A DNA stretch of 64,000 bases from CAYXVF01 sp964468125. GTDB lineage: Bacteria; Myxococcota; XYA12-FULL-58-9; CAYXVF01. Location of the stretch: assembly GCA_964468125.1 (NCBI GenBank), contig CAYXVF010000004.1:1-64000 (forward strand). Reading direction: 5' to 3'. Shown here piece after piece: positions 46,338-58,007 of the stretch; the stretch's first letter is position 1; the number at the start of each line of letters is the position of its first letter. The notes below the pieces were generated by a model, which saw only the letters and a list, made by a program, of their open reading frames with translations, searched no databases and was not told where the DNA came from. The position numbers and the translations under genes are program-made.

Positions 46338-47099
46338 ATGGGAGACGAAGGACCATCACCGTTTGACGATCTGCCGGAGCTTACCGACTCCCAACCCGGT
46401 GAGCAAACCCGCGCGGTGATCATGAACGCCGGCATTCACCGGCACAAGGCGAAGAACCGCCAGCTCACCCTGCTCATCGTCGGAGCCGTCCTCGTCGCGG
46501 GGACAGTGGTTGGCCTCGATGCGACCGGAGTCCTACAAATTCTACCGGAGAAGATGGTCCCGACACTGGCAGGCGCCGAGGAGCCGAAGCAGGATGTCGC
46601 TAGAAACGAGCGCAGCGCTGAGCCGAGTGCGCTTCGCGACACGCTGCTGGGTATGAACGACGCAGCCCCGGAACCGGCAGCGCCATCGCCTTCCCCCGCA
46701 AAGGACCAACCGGCGCCCCTCTCCGCGCGCTCGCTCTTTGAGGACGACGCCAAGGCGCCCGCAAAGCTCTCCCTGAGCGCAGAATCGGTCCGAACGCAGG
46801 TCGCCCTCCCGGATGGCCTCACCGGCGACGCCATTGCGACGGTCATACAGGACAACAGCGGAGGCGCGCGCTTGTGCATCGCGGAAGCGATGAAGGCGGG
46901 CGAGACCAAAGGGGGCAAGGCGGAGTTTGACGTCACGATCGCTCCGAGCGGAGAAGTGGAAACAGTCGAGACGCGCGCTGGCGCCGGGGGGCGCATGTCT
47001 GCTTGCATGCAGAAAACGATCAAGCGGTGGCGCTTCCCGAGTTTCGACGGGGAACCGGTCGTCGTCGTCATCCCCTACGTCATCACCCCTGGAATCTGA
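46338..47099 (+). CDS. AgmX/PglI-type TonB-like envelope protein
   Basis: The 253-residue product has a cytoplasmic start, a membrane helix (about residues 42-62), a Pro/Ala/Glu-rich linker and a C-terminal domain. The domain reads LTGDAIATVIQDNSGGARLC, then DVTIAPSGEVETVETRAGA, and MQKTIKRWRFPSFDGE. This is the AgmX/PglI C-terminal domain seen also at 17193-18053, here without the GYF domain. I prefer ATG 46338 over the in-frame GTG at 46329. It lies 56 bases after gdhB and 300 bases before the actA start. Confidence 0.75.
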   Translation: MGDEGPSPFDDLPELTDSQPGEQTRAVIMNAGIHRHKAKNRQLTLLIVGAVLVAGTVVGLDATGVLQILPEKMVPTLAGAEEPKQDVARNERSAEPSALRDTLLGMNDAAPEPAAPSPSPAKDQPAPLSARSLFEDDAKAPAKLSLSAESVRTQVALPDGLTGDAIATVIQDNSGGARLCIAEAMKAGETKGGKAEFDVTIAPSGEVETVETRAGAGGRMSACMQKTIKRWRFPSFDGEPVVVVIPYVITPGI

Positions 47100-47397
47100 T
47101 TGTCGCTGACATCGTCGGCGGGGGCACCCGCACCCACCGGTTCCGGTCTCGTCGCTCTAACCCTTCGGTCGAACGAGAATGACGACGCAGCGCGCGATCA
47201 AACCTGTGCGGCAAAAGGTCGCATACGCTTCGCCTAGGCCAATCTACATGCCCGATCTGGTTGATTTTCGGCCGGCGGATGGTTAATTCCCCCTGCGCCC
47301 GTGTCGCGAATCGCTATCGCCGGGGAAGCATCTAGGGATCGAAACTCCAAGCAACCCGGTGACAATCACTGTCGCTGAAAGAGAGCTAGGACCGAGC
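47100..47397. other. Leader region of the respiratory operon
   Basis: About 300 bases before actA. I see no gene. A candidate sigma-70-like promoter sits near 47261. No clear terminator for the AgmX-like gene was visible. Confidence 0.5.
47261..47289 (+). promoter_or_regulatory. Candidate promoter of the act operon
   Basis: A TTGATT box at 47261-47266 is followed by AT-richer bases at 47282-47289 (GTTAATTC), with a spacer of 15-17 depending on which hexamer is used. Only the -35 part is a fair match, so this is a weak call. Position, before the first gene of a large operon, is the main support. Confidence 0.25.
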
Positions 47398-48054
47398 ATG
47401 AGCAACTTTCGATTTCCGCCATGGACGAACAAGATCAAGCTTCTCGCAGGAGCAGCCGGCCCTGTCCTCCTCGTCTGGGCCGTCATCGGTGTGAACTACG
47501 GCTTTTCCCCCGCGGCAACGGACATCGGCTATCAGCCAGTGCAGCCGATCGAATTCAGCCACCAAATCCATGCGGGGCAGCTCGGCACCGACTGCCGCTA
47601 TTGCCACAACACGGTCGAGTTGGGCTCGCACTCGCCGCTGCCGACCACCGAGACGTGCATGAATTGCCACTCGATGGTGCACACGAAGAGCGAGAAGCTG
47701 GCGCTCCTGCGCCAGAGTTGGGAAGACCCCGCAGACCAGACGCCCATCCCCTGGGTGCGCATTCACGACCTCCCGGACTACGCGTATTTCAACCACTCCG
47801 CGCACGTGAATCGCGGCGTGGGCTGCGCGTCCTGCCACGGTCGCATCGACCAGATGGAAGTCGTCTACCAGGCTGAAAAGCTGAGCATGGGCTGGTGCCT
47901 CGAATGCCACCGCGAGCCCGAGCAGCACCTCCGGCCGCAGGATCGGATCACCGACATGGACTGGGCCCCCGAGGACCAGATCGCGATCGGCATGCAGATC
48001 AAAGAAGAGCGCAACATCAACCCGCCGCACAGCTGTTCGGGGTGTCACCGATGA
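47398..48054 (+). CDS. actA: Alternative complex III subunit A (pentahaem cytochrome c)
   Basis: The 218-residue product has an N-terminal membrane helix (residues 14-33) and five CxxCH haem sites: CRYCH, CMNCH, CASCH, CLECH and CSGCH. Pentahaem content and position as the first gene of an act operon identify ActA. It carries electrons inside alternative complex III, which oxidises menaquinol or ubiquinol and reduces a cytochrome c, or passes electrons straight to an oxidase. ATG 47398 is chosen over a longer frame because the membrane helix starts there. Its stop overlaps the actB start by 4 bases. Confidence 0.93.
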   Translation: MSNFRFPPWTNKIKLLAGAAGPVLLVWAVIGVNYGFSPAATDIGYQPVQPIEFSHQIHAGQLGTDCRYCHNTVELGSHSPLPTTETCMNCHSMVHTKSEKLALLRQSWEDPADQTPIPWVRIHDLPDYAYFNHSAHVNRGVGCASCHGRIDQMEVVYQAEKLSMGWCLECHREPEQHLRPQDRITDMDWAPEDQIAIGMQIKEERNINPPHSCSGCHR

Positions 48055-51000
48055 AGAATAACCGCACGAAAGTCCGGGCGCGCTTTTGGCGCAGCCTCAA
48101 CGAGCTTCAAAACAACGACGATTTTCGTCGCTACGTCGAAGGTGAGTTTCCGGAAGCGGCGGACACCCCTCCGGATTCGGCCTCCCGCCGTCAGTTCGTG
48201 CAGCTCATGGGCGCGAGCTTCGCGCTCGCCGGTGGAGCCTCTGGGTGCCGCTGGCCCCGTGAGGAGCTGCGCCCCTACACCCGTCGTCCCGAGGGCCTAA
48301 TCCCCGGAGTGCCGAAGATGTTTGCTTCGGCGATGGAGCTCGGCGGCGTTGCTGGCGGCGTCCAGGTGAAGAGCTTCGACGGGCGTCCGATCAAAGTCGA
48401 AGGGAATCCGAAGCACCCGACGTCACGCGGCAAGTCAACGACGCTTCAGCAGGCTGCGGTCCTCGAACTCTACGATCCGGACCGCAACCACGACGCCATG
48501 AAGAAGGACGGCAGCGGCAGCATGGCCGAGTTCCGGACCTGGGCTGAGAAACACTTCGGTGGCCTGGGCAAGGGTCAGGGTCTTGCGTTCCTTGCTGAAT
48601 CCTCGAGCTCGCCGACGCGCGCTCGTCTCGAAGCGATGATCCGGGAGAAGATGCCGGACGCGAGCTGGCACGTGTACGAGTCGGTGAACCGCGACAACGA
48701 ACTGCGCGGTGCACAGATCGCCTTCGGCAAGGCGGTCCGCACGCACGCCGATCTGTCGAGCGCGAAGGTCGTGCTCGCCCTCGATGCGGACCTGCTCGAC
48801 AGCCACCCGAATGCCCAGAAGATGGCTCGGGACTGGGCGGAAAACCGCAACCCAGAGGCTGGCGACATGAACCGCCTCTACGCGGTCGAAAGCCGCTACA
48901 GCAACACCGGCGCCGCCGCCGACAACCGACTTCCGCTGCGCGCGGAGCAGATCAAGCCTTTCGCGATGGCGCTCGAGGCGGCTGTTCGCGCACACCCGAC
49001 GGTCCAGGCGTCCGTCAGCGAGATGCAGGCGCCTGCTGCTGCACCTTCGAGCGGCTTTCTCGCAGGTGACAAGGCGAAGACCTGGATCGCGGAGCTCGTG
49101 AAGGATCTCGTTGCGCACCGCGGACGCAGCGCGGTGGTCGCGGGGCCTCACGTAGACGCTGAGGTCCACGCGATCGTGCACCGCCTGAACCGGGCGCTCG
49201 GCAACGTCGGCAAGACCATCCTCTACACCGCGGAGCCGACTCCCGAGCTCGCGAGCGATTCTCTGACGGAGCTCGTGAAGAACATCAGTGGGGGCGCGGT
49301 GAAGACCCTGGTTGTCCTCGGGACGAACCCGGTCTACAGCGCTCCCGCCGCTGTCGCGGTCGCGGAGGCCTTCGGCAAGGTCGAAACGCTCGTGCACCTC
49401 GGCGAGCACGACGAGACCGGCAAGATGGCGACCTGGTGCGTGCCACGCTCCCACTGGCTCGAATCTTGGGGCGATGCGCGCGCCTTTGACGGCACCGTCA
49501 GCGTCGTACAACCGCTGATCGCGCCCCTGCACTTCTCGATGAGCGAGATCGAGCTCCTCGCGATGATTCTCGGTGAGAAGAAAGACGGCAAGGCGCTCGT
49601 CACCGAGACCTTCGCCGAGCTTCGGGGTCTGTCGCTCGCCGATTCGGCGGCCGAACAGAAGGCGATGGACGACAAGATGCAGCCGATCACCAGCGGTGGA
49701 TATCGGCTGCCGCCCCTGCTCACCACCTTTGACCGCGCCTGGCGCAAGGCGCTCGAAGACGGCTTCGTGGATGGAACCGCCTTCCTGCCCGAAACCCCGG
49801 AGCTCGTGGAGTTCGAGATCACGGCGGCGGATGCGGCGGCCCTGAAGGCCTCCGACGAGCTGCAAAACGGCGAGCTGGAGCTGACCTTCTATGCGGACCC
49901 GGCGCTCTACGACGGCCGCTTCGCCAACAACGGCTGGCTCCAGGAACTGCCGGACTACATGACCAAGGTCGCCTGGGACAACGTGGCGATCTTCGGCCCC
50001 AACACGGCGAAGACGCTCGACGTGCACGACGAGGATCTCGTAACCCTCACCGTCGGCGGCGCATCGATTCAAGCCGCGGCGCTCGTCATGCCAGGGCAGG
50101 CCACAAACTCGGTGGCGATCTCTCTCGGTTACGGTCGAACGGTCACGGGCCGCATCGGCCGCGAGTATGACTCCGTTCCCTATCAGACCGGTTTTGATAC
50201 CGCCGCGGTCCGCCCGGCGGATGGCGCAATGCGAGTCAGCGGTCTCAAGGTCGACAAGACCGGCAAGAAGTATCCCCTCGCCGCCACTCAGGACCACTGG
50301 GCCATCGACGACCTTGGCATGCAGGAGCGGGAGAACCGCTCGCGCAACCTGATCCGAAGCGCCGACCTGAAACACTTCAAGGAGAAACCGGATTTCGTCG
50401 AGGACTACGAGCACGGCCCGAAGGGCATCAAGCTCTACAGTCACCCGGAGCAGTTCGAGGGCTACAAGTGGGCGATGGCGATCGACCTGTCGAAGTGCAC
50501 TGGATGCAACGCATGCAGCATCGCCTGCCAAGCGGAGAACAACATCCCGGTGGTCGGCAAGGACAGCGTGCGCAAGGGCCGAGAGATGCACTGGATCCGC
50601 ATTGACCGCTACTTCCAGGGCGACCCGGAAGAAGCGCAGGTGGCCGCGCAACCTCTCACCTGCATGCAGTGTGAGAACGCCCCGTGTGAGCAGGTCTGTC
50701 CGGTCGCCGCGACGGTGCACGACGAAGAGGGTCTCAACGCGATGGTCTACAACCGTTGCATCGGCACCCGTTACTGCTCAAACAACTGCCCGTTCAAGGT
50801 TCGACGCTTCAACTGGTTCCAGTACCACGAGATGGACAAGAACCCGAGCGCGCTCACGCAGCACATGCTCTACAACCCGGAAGTCACCGTTCGCTTCCGC
50901 GGTGTGATGGAGAAATGCACGTACTGCTCACAACGCATTCAGGCCGCGAAGATCCAGGCCAAGGTAGAGAAGCGAACTCTGCAGGATGGCGACATCGTCA

Positions 51001-51214
51001 CGGCGTGTCAGCAGGCCTGCCCGAGCGATGCGATCACCTTCGGCGACCTCAACGACAAGAAGGCGAAGGTCAGCCAACTGCAGGAGCGCGCGCGCACCTA
51101 CGGCTTGCTCAATGAGCTGAATCTGAACGTCCGAACGAAGTACTTGGCGAAGATCACGAACCCGAACGAGACGCTGGCACCTAAGTCAGAGCACCACGGG
51201 GGAGGACACCACTG

Positions 51215-51215
<1 letters not shown>
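48051..51215 (+). CDS. actB: Alternative complex III subunit B (molybdopterin-like/FeS)
   Basis: The 1,054-residue protein has a Tat-like start (SRRQFVQLMGASFAL, about residue 45), a molybdopterin oxidoreductase-like part to about residue 780 and a ferredoxin-like part after it. Four Cys clusters are visible in the second: CTGCNACSIACQ, CMQCENAPCEQVCP, CIGTRYCSNNCP, and CTYCS with a distant CQQACP. ActB is the iron-sulphur core of alternative complex III. In this family the molybdopterin site is vestigial. Both parts are present in one protein, as usual. It overlaps actA (ATGA) and actC (by one base). Confidence 0.94.
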
Positions 51216-52624
<1,409 letters not shown>

Positions 52625-52626
52625 AG

Positions 52627-53850
52627 ATGTCTGACAAGAAACTTCCGAACTACGGCTACCTCGCCCACTACTCGAACACGACGGACCTCGTGGACGCGTG
52701 CGAAAAGGTGCGCGACGCGGGGTATAGCAAGTGGGACGCGTACTCGCCGTTCCCCGTGCACGGCATCGACCCGGCGATGGGCATCAAGCCGACGATTCTG
52801 CCGTGGCTCGTCCTCGGCGGTGGATTGACCGGCTGCAGCGGTGCAATCCTGATGCAGTGGTGGATGAACGCCATCGACTACCCGTACCTGATCTCGGGCA
52901 AGCCGCTCTGGTCGATCCCGGCGAACATTCCCGTCGCCTTCGAGCTCACGATCCTCTTGAGCGCGCTGACCGCGTTCTTCGGCGTGCTCGCGTTGAACAA
53001 CCTGCCGGACTGGTTTCATCCGCTCTTCAGGAGCGACCGGTTTGCCCGGGTGACCGACGACGGCTTCTTCATCGCGATCGAGGCCAAGGACCCGCGCTTT
53101 GATGAGACGGAGACCCGCCTCCTCCTCGAGGGTACGAAGCCCGTCGGCCTGGAAATGGTGGAAGATGATTCGGAGGTCGGGGCCAAGTTCCCCGCGCCGG
53201 TGGTCTACGGGCTCACCATCGCGGCGGCGCTGCTCCTGGTCCCGCTGACCTTTGCGGCCAAGGCCTACACCATTCGTAGCCCTGAGCCCCGCATCCATCT
53301 GATCCAGAACATGGACAACCAGACCCGGTTCAAGGCGCAGCACTCGAACACCTACTTCGCCGACGGTCGGGCCATGCGTCCGCAGCTGGCGGGGACGGTC
53401 GCCGTGGGCGACTCCCGCCTCGACAACCACTTCTGGCGGGGCATGGACGAAAACGGCGATTGGGTCACGAGCTTCCCGGAGCAGATCGCGCTCACGCAGG
53501 AGACGGTCGAGCGTGGCCAGGAGCGGTTCAATATCTACTGCTCCACCTGCCACGGCTACACCGGAACCGGTCAGGGCATGGTGCACAAGCGCGCCAGCTC
53601 CCTCGACCCGGAGAAGACGGGCACGAATTGGGTTCAGCCCACGAACATTCACCTCGACTACGTGAAGGCGCAGCCCCACGGGCAGCTCTTCAACACGATC
53701 AGCAACGGTGCCCGCAACATGTACGGCTACGGTTCGCTCATCACGGTCGAAGACCGCTGGGCCATCGTCGCCTACATTCGCGCGCTCCAGCGCAGCCAGG
53801 AAACGGTTTTGGACGACGTACCCTCCGAGCAACGCTCGAACCTGAAGTGA
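52627..53850 (+). CDS. actDE: Fused alternative complex III subunits D and E
   Basis: The 407-residue product joins two proteins that are separate genes in many act operons. Residues 1-185 are ActD (DUF3341), with two membrane helices near 60-80 and 98-120. After a helix near residues 198-216, residues 290-390 are a monohaem cytochrome c with CSTCHGYTGTGQGM (ActE). The axial Met is probably in the NARNMYGY element. The fused form gives a fixed one-to-one ratio of these subunits. It begins two bases after the actC stop. Confidence 0.9.
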   Translation: MSDKKLPNYGYLAHYSNTTDLVDACEKVRDAGYSKWDAYSPFPVHGIDPAMGIKPTILPWLVLGGGLTGCSGAILMQWWMNAIDYPYLISGKPLWSIPANIPVAFELTILLSALTAFFGVLALNNLPDWFHPLFRSDRFARVTDDGFFIAIEAKDPRFDETETRLLLEGTKPVGLEMVEDDSEVGAKFPAPVVYGLTIAAALLLVPLTFAAKAYTIRSPEPRIHLIQNMDNQTRFKAQHSNTYFADGRAMRPQLAGTVAVGDSRLDNHFWRGMDENGDWVTSFPEQIALTQETVERGQERFNIYCSTCHGYTGTGQGMVHKRASSLDPEKTGTNWVQPTNIHLDYVKAQPHGQLFNTISNGARNMYGYGSLITVEDRWAIVAYIRALQRSQETVLDDVPSEQRSNLK

Positions 53851-53865
53851 GCGTGGAGAACAGCA

Positions 53866-55101
53866 ATGGGTAGACGACAGATTCCAACCCTCGAAGGCGA
53901 TAACCTCGAGTTCGACGCTCCCGCCAAAACCATGATGACGGTGGGGATCATCGCGGGCCTCGTAGGCCTCGGCGGCTCCTTCGCCCTCGGCGCGAGCCGT
54001 GGGGATCACATGGCGGCCTTCCTCTTCAGCTATCTCGTGGCCTTCGCGTTTTTCCTCGCGATCGCTTTGGGCGCGCTGTTCTTCGTGACCAGTCAGTTCC
54101 TGTTCCGCGCCGGCTGGTCCGTCCTGGTTCGTCGCGTCGCGGAGATCGTCGCCGGCACGCTTCCGATCTTCGCGCTCCTAGCGCTCGTGATCATTGTCCC
54201 GACGATGAGCGGTAACCACCATCTCTACGAGTGGGTGGACCACGAGCTGATGGCGAGCGACCCGATCCTCGCGCACAAAGAGCCCTACCTGAACACGACG
54301 TTCTTCCTGATCCGGATGGTCGTCTACTTCGTGTTCTGGAGCGCGATGGCCTGGTTCTTCCTGTCCAACTCGACAAAGCAGGACAGTGACGGCGACTGGA
54401 AGCGTACGCGCTGGATGGAGATTCTGGCCGCACCGGGCACGCTTCTCTTCGCGCTCACGATCACCTTCGCCGCCGTAGACTTCATCATGGCGCTGATGCC
54501 GCACTGGTTCTCGACCATCATCGGGGTCTATTACTTCGCCGGGGCCTTCGGCAGCGGCATGGCGTTTCTCATCCTGATGGTGCGCTATCTGCAGTCGACC
54601 GGCCGTCTGAAGACCGTCAACGCCGAGCACTTCCAGGACATGGGCAAGCTCATGTTCGCCTTCATCGTGTTCTGGGCGTACATCGCGTTCAGCCAGTTCA
54701 TGCTGATCTGGTACGCGAACATGCCTGAGGGCACGCAGTTCTACGAGATCCGTCAAGAAGGCGCCTGGGTCGGCTGGAGCTGGGGACTGCTCCTCATTCA
54801 CTTCGTGATCCCGTTCCTCGGCGTGATGTCCAGGCACGTGAAGCGCAACCGCTTTGGCCTGCTCTTCTGGGCCTCCTGGATGCTCGTCGCGCACTGGTGG
54901 GACATGTATTACATGGTGAAGCCGAGCTTCGCGCACCACCACCACCCCGGTTCGCTCTCCCTCGATATTCTGGACCTCACCTGCTTCATCGGGGTCGGTG
55001 GGTTCTTCATCTTCGCCATCGGCTTCATCGGTCGCGGGCGAAAGCTCGTTCCGATGAAGGATCCGCGGCTCGGCGAGTCGCTGGCCTTCGAGAACGTGTA
55101 A
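53866..55101 (+). CDS. actF: Alternative complex III subunit F
   Basis: The 411-residue protein is the second NrfD-type membrane subunit, with about ten helices, His/Trp-rich loops (NHHLYEWVDHE, HHHHPGSLSLD) and a late FFIFAIGFIGRGRKLVP element. ActF pairs with ActC in the membrane core and is proposed to be part of the proton pathway. It follows actDE by 15 bases and is followed by the cytochrome c gene after 15 bases. Confidence 0.92.
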   Translation: MGRRQIPTLEGDNLEFDAPAKTMMTVGIIAGLVGLGGSFALGASRGDHMAAFLFSYLVAFAFFLAIALGALFFVTSQFLFRAGWSVLVRRVAEIVAGTLPIFALLALVIIVPTMSGNHHLYEWVDHELMASDPILAHKEPYLNTTFFLIRMVVYFVFWSAMAWFFLSNSTKQDSDGDWKRTRWMEILAAPGTLLFALTITFAAVDFIMALMPHWFSTIIGVYYFAGAFGSGMAFLILMVRYLQSTGRLKTVNAEHFQDMGKLMFAFIVFWAYIAFSQFMLIWYANMPEGTQFYEIRQEGAWVGWSWGLLLIHFVIPFLGVMSRHVKRNRFGLLFWASWMLVAHWWDMYYMVKPSFAHHHHPGSLSLDILDLTCFIGVGGFFIFAIGFIGRGRKLVPMKDPRLGESLAFENV

Positions 55102-55116
55102 TCGAGGTGATTTTCA

Positions 55117-55740
55117 ATGGCTACAGAAGAGGACAAGGTCGACGTGGGTAAGATCTTCACTATCGGAGTCGTCGGCGCGATCATCACCTACTCGATGGTG
55201 GTCGCCGCCCAGTTTGTCCATTTCCAAATGGGCGAGGCGGAATTCGCACGTAAAAACGCGAATCCCCCGAAAGAGCTTCAGGAATACATGGACCAGCAGG
55301 AAGCGGAGCTCGCCGCTTACGGATACGTCGACAAGGACGCCGAGACGGTCAAGATCCCGATCGAGCGCGCCATTGCAATGACCGTGGAGAGCGGCGGCCA
55401 GCTTCCGGAGATTAAGAAGGACGAGATCCCGGAAGACGCGTCTCCCGCACAGCTCGGCCAGGGGCTTTATGTCTCCCTCGGCTGCAACGCGTGCCATTCC
55501 CTCGACGGAACCAAAATCGTCGGCCCCTCCTTCAAGGGGGTTTGGGGTGAGCAGCACAAATTCACCAACGGCGAACAGGCGATGGTAAATGCGGCCTACG
55601 TGAAGAACTCGGTGCTCTACCCGGCGAGCCAGATCGTCGAGGGCTACCCGGCGGTGATGCCGGCCTACGAAGGACGGGTCTCGGACGAGGACCTGGTGAA
55701 CATCGCGGCGTTCATCGAGTCCCTCGGCGCCGACAGCTAA
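55117..55740 (+). CDS. Membrane-anchored monohaem cytochrome c
   Basis: The 207-residue product has an N-terminal membrane helix (about residues 10-30), a charged linker of about 75 residues, and one cytochrome c domain with CNACHSLDGTKIVGPSFKG and a late MPAYEGR that likely supplies the axial Met. The domain is similar to the C-terminal haem domain of the CoxB in this cluster (CNACHSVDGSKVVGPTFKG). It probably shuttles electrons between alternative complex III and the oxidase. It closes the first transcript: a strong terminator follows. Confidence 0.85.
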   Translation: MATEEDKVDVGKIFTIGVVGAIITYSMVVAAQFVHFQMGEAEFARKNANPPKELQEYMDQQEAELAAYGYVDKDAETVKIPIERAIAMTVESGGQLPEIKKDEIPEDASPAQLGQGLYVSLGCNACHSLDGTKIVGPSFKGVWGEQHKFTNGEQAMVNAAYVKNSVLYPASQIVEGYPAVMPAYEGRVSDEDLVNIAAFIESLGADS

Positions 55741-55772
55741 GGCAACGCGTACGACCATCCCGGATTCGACAG

Positions 55773-55813
55773 CGGGCGCGCCCCCCTACTAGGGAGCGCG
55801 CCCGTTTCTTTTT
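55773..55813 (+). terminator. Intrinsic terminator after the act operon
   Basis: A perfect nine-pair stem, CGGGCGCGC at 55773-55781 and GCGCGCCCG at 55796-55804, encloses a 14-base loop and is followed by TTTCTTTTT at 55805-55813. It lies 32 bases after the cytochrome c stop and separates the alternative complex III genes from the sco-cox genes. Confidence 0.85.
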
Positions 55814-55964
55814 GAATATACCGAATGGAATGCTGCGACTCCGGCCAAACGTTCAAAACGTCCGCCTGCCAGTAGCGAATTACTAAGCGAAATCCCCGGA
55901 GTTTCGACGCAATTCGGCATTTTGAGTGTAGGAATTGGGATCTGTTTGGTGTAGTGGCAGGCGC

Positions 55965-56960
55965 GTGACGAGGATCAAGAACGCTGCTCGGCGCCCTAGG
56001 GCACCCCAGCGAACGACGGAACGAACCTGCTGCAGTTTTTGGGTGACGCTTCCAGCCCTCGCGTTCTCCCTGTGCGCCGCGGCCGCCACTGAGTCGCAGG
56101 CGAGCAAACCGCCGGCGGATGCTCCCGTCATCGAAGCGTCGCCCGAGCAGGGCGAGCTCAGCCAGAAGCAGATGTTCGGCGGCACCGCTGAGGAAAACGG
56201 TCGTACGTCACGGAAAGAACCGCTCCCGAAGCAACTGACCGGCGTCGGCGTCGAAGAAAAACTCGAAGCTCCCCTGCCTCTCAACTTGGAGTTCCAAAAC
56301 AGTGCGGGGGAGTCGATCCGCCTTGGCGATCTGCTCGATGGCGACAAGCCAGTGCTGCTCACCATGAACTACTCCAACTGCCCCATGCTCTGCTCGCTGA
56401 TGCTGAATGGCTTGGTCGACGGCCTCGAGCAGATGCAGTGGACCGTCGGCAAGCAGTTCGAGATCATCACCGTTTCTCTCGACCCAGAAGAAACCCCGGC
56501 GCGGGCGCTCTCGAGCAAAGAGCGCTACCTGAGCCAATATGGCCGCGACGACCCCGCGGTCGCAGCGGGGTGGCACTTCCTGGTAGGAGAAGAGAAGAAT
56601 GTGCGCGCCCTCGCGGACGCCGTGGGATTTGGCTACCGCTACAGCGAAGAGCGCCAGGAATATCTGCACGCGGCTGCTCTGATGGTGATCACCCCGGACG
56701 CGAAAGTGTCACGCTATCTCTACGGCATCACTTACAGCCCGAAGACGGTGCGCCTGTCTCTCGCGGAGGCGAGCGACGGGAAATTCGCGAGCACGATCGA
56801 TCAGCTGATCCTGTTCTGTTTCCACTACGACGAGACCGTAGGCCGCTATGCGCCGGTCGCGCGCAACATCATGACGCTCGGTGGAGCGCTCACGGTGCTG
56901 TTGTTGGGTTTGTTTCTGGGAGGTTTCTGGATAAAGGAGGCCCAGAGATCGGAAATCTAA
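55965..56960 (+). CDS. sco: SCO1/SenC copper chaperone
   Basis: The product of about 331 residues has a signal-like N terminus and a C-terminal membrane helix (about residues 306-325). Between them is a thioredoxin-like SCO domain with CPMLC (about 139-143) and a distal His in YLHAAALMV (about 235). These three residues bind copper for the CuA centre of oxidase subunit II. The C-terminal helix is unusual, since many SCO proteins are N-anchored only. The start is uncertain. GTG 55965 is used here, and a TTG at 55935 in the same frame is an alternative. It precedes coxB by 47 bases, which suits its role. Confidence 0.85.
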   Translation: MTRIKNAARRPRAPQRTTERTCCSFWVTLPALAFSLCAAAATESQASKPPADAPVIEASPEQGELSQKQMFGGTAEENGRTSRKEPLPKQLTGVGVEEKLEAPLPLNLEFQNSAGESIRLGDLLDGDKPVLLTMNYSNCPMLCSLMLNGLVDGLEQMQWTVGKQFEIITVSLDPEETPARALSSKERYLSQYGRDDPAVAAGWHFLVGEEKNVRALADAVGFGYRYSEERQEYLHAAALMVITPDAKVSRYLYGITYSPKTVRLSLAEASDGKFASTIDQLILFCFHYDETVGRYAPVARNIMTLGGALTVLLLGLFLGGFWIKEAQRSEI

Positions 56961-57007
56961 AAGGTGAGAAGGGCACCTAAAGGCGAAAGGGTGACCGAGG
57001 GAAATCA

Positions 57008-57994
57008 ATGACTGTCGTAAATGCTTTGTTGAATTCGGCACTTAGCGCGACCGACGGGAGCTCGTTCTGGTTCCCGGCGCAGGCTTCAACCTCCGCTGAG
57101 ACGATCGATTTCGTCTACTACTTCATCTACTACATCTGCATCTTCTTCTTCGTCGTCATCGGCGCGGCGGTCATCTTCCTCACCCTGCGCTACCGCCGAA
57201 AGACCCGCGACGAGCTCGCCGGTCGCGCCCCGAGCCACTCCAACACGCTCGAGATCACATGGTCGGTGATTCCCGCGATCCTCTGTGTCTTCATCTTCTA
57301 CTTCGGCACCGTCGGCTTCATGGACCTGCGCACCTCGCCGGACGACGCGACAGAAGTGACCGTGCGCGGTTGGAAGTGGGCCTGGGAATTTGAATACGCG
57401 AGCGGCGCCACCTCGGACGTGCTGCACGCGGTCAAAGGCCAGCCGACGAAGCTCATCATGTACTCGGATGACGTGATCCATTCCTTCTTTGTCCCTTCGT
57501 TCCGGGTGAAGCAGGACGTGGTTCCCGGACGCTACACCACGCTCTGGTTCGAGCCGACGCTCGCCGGTGAGCATCAGGTCTACTGCACCGAATACTGCGG
57601 CACGAAGCACTCGGACATGCTCGCAACGGTCATGGTCCACGAGACTCAGGAAGAATACGACGCGGTGATGAAGGGTCTCGCGAACAAGTACGAGGGTCTC
57701 ACCGCAGCGCAGTCCGGCGAGCTGCTCTACAAGGCAAAGGGCTGCAATGCGTGCCACTCGGTCGACGGCAGCAAAGTCGTCGGCCCGACCTTCAAGGGGC
57801 TCTACGGCAAGGAGCGCAAGTTCGTCGACGCGACCAGCGAGAACGCGGACGAAAACTACATTCGCAACTCTCTGCTCTACCCTCAGAAACAGGTCGTCGC
57901 GAACTATCCTCCGGTCATGCCCGCCTACCAAGGCCAGCTCACCGACGACGAAGTCGGCTACATCATCGAATACATCAAATCGTTGAACGAGTGA
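57008..57994 (+). CDS. coxB: Cytochrome c oxidase subunit II with fused cytochrome c (caa3)
   Basis: The 328-residue protein has two membrane helices (about 30-52 and 80-100) and a CuA cupredoxin domain with HQVYCTEYCGTKHSDM (about 195-210), the Cys-x3-Cys, His and Met ligands. A C-terminal cytochrome c domain has CNACHSVDG near residue 245. This is the caa3 form. It takes electrons from cytochrome c or alternative complex III and passes them to the catalytic subunit. A GAGGGA ribosome site precedes ATG 57008. It has no cleavable signal that I can define. Confidence 0.95.
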   Translation: MTVVNALLNSALSATDGSSFWFPAQASTSAETIDFVYYFIYYICIFFFVVIGAAVIFLTLRYRRKTRDELAGRAPSHSNTLEITWSVIPAILCVFIFYFGTVGFMDLRTSPDDATEVTVRGWKWAWEFEYASGATSDVLHAVKGQPTKLIMYSDDVIHSFFVPSFRVKQDVVPGRYTTLWFEPTLAGEHQVYCTEYCGTKHSDMLATVMVHETQEEYDAVMKGLANKYEGLTAAQSGELLYKAKGCNACHSVDGSKVVGPTFKGLYGKERKFVDATSENADENYIRNSLLYPQKQVVANYPPVMPAYQGQLTDDEVGYIIEYIKSLNE

Positions 57995-58007
57995 GGGAGC
58001 TCTAGCG

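Noticed and set aside
48435..50720. A 761-codon minus-strand frame opposite actB
   Set aside because: ActB motifs are all on the plus strand. The opposite frame is Arg/His-rich and lacks a ribosome site or family match.
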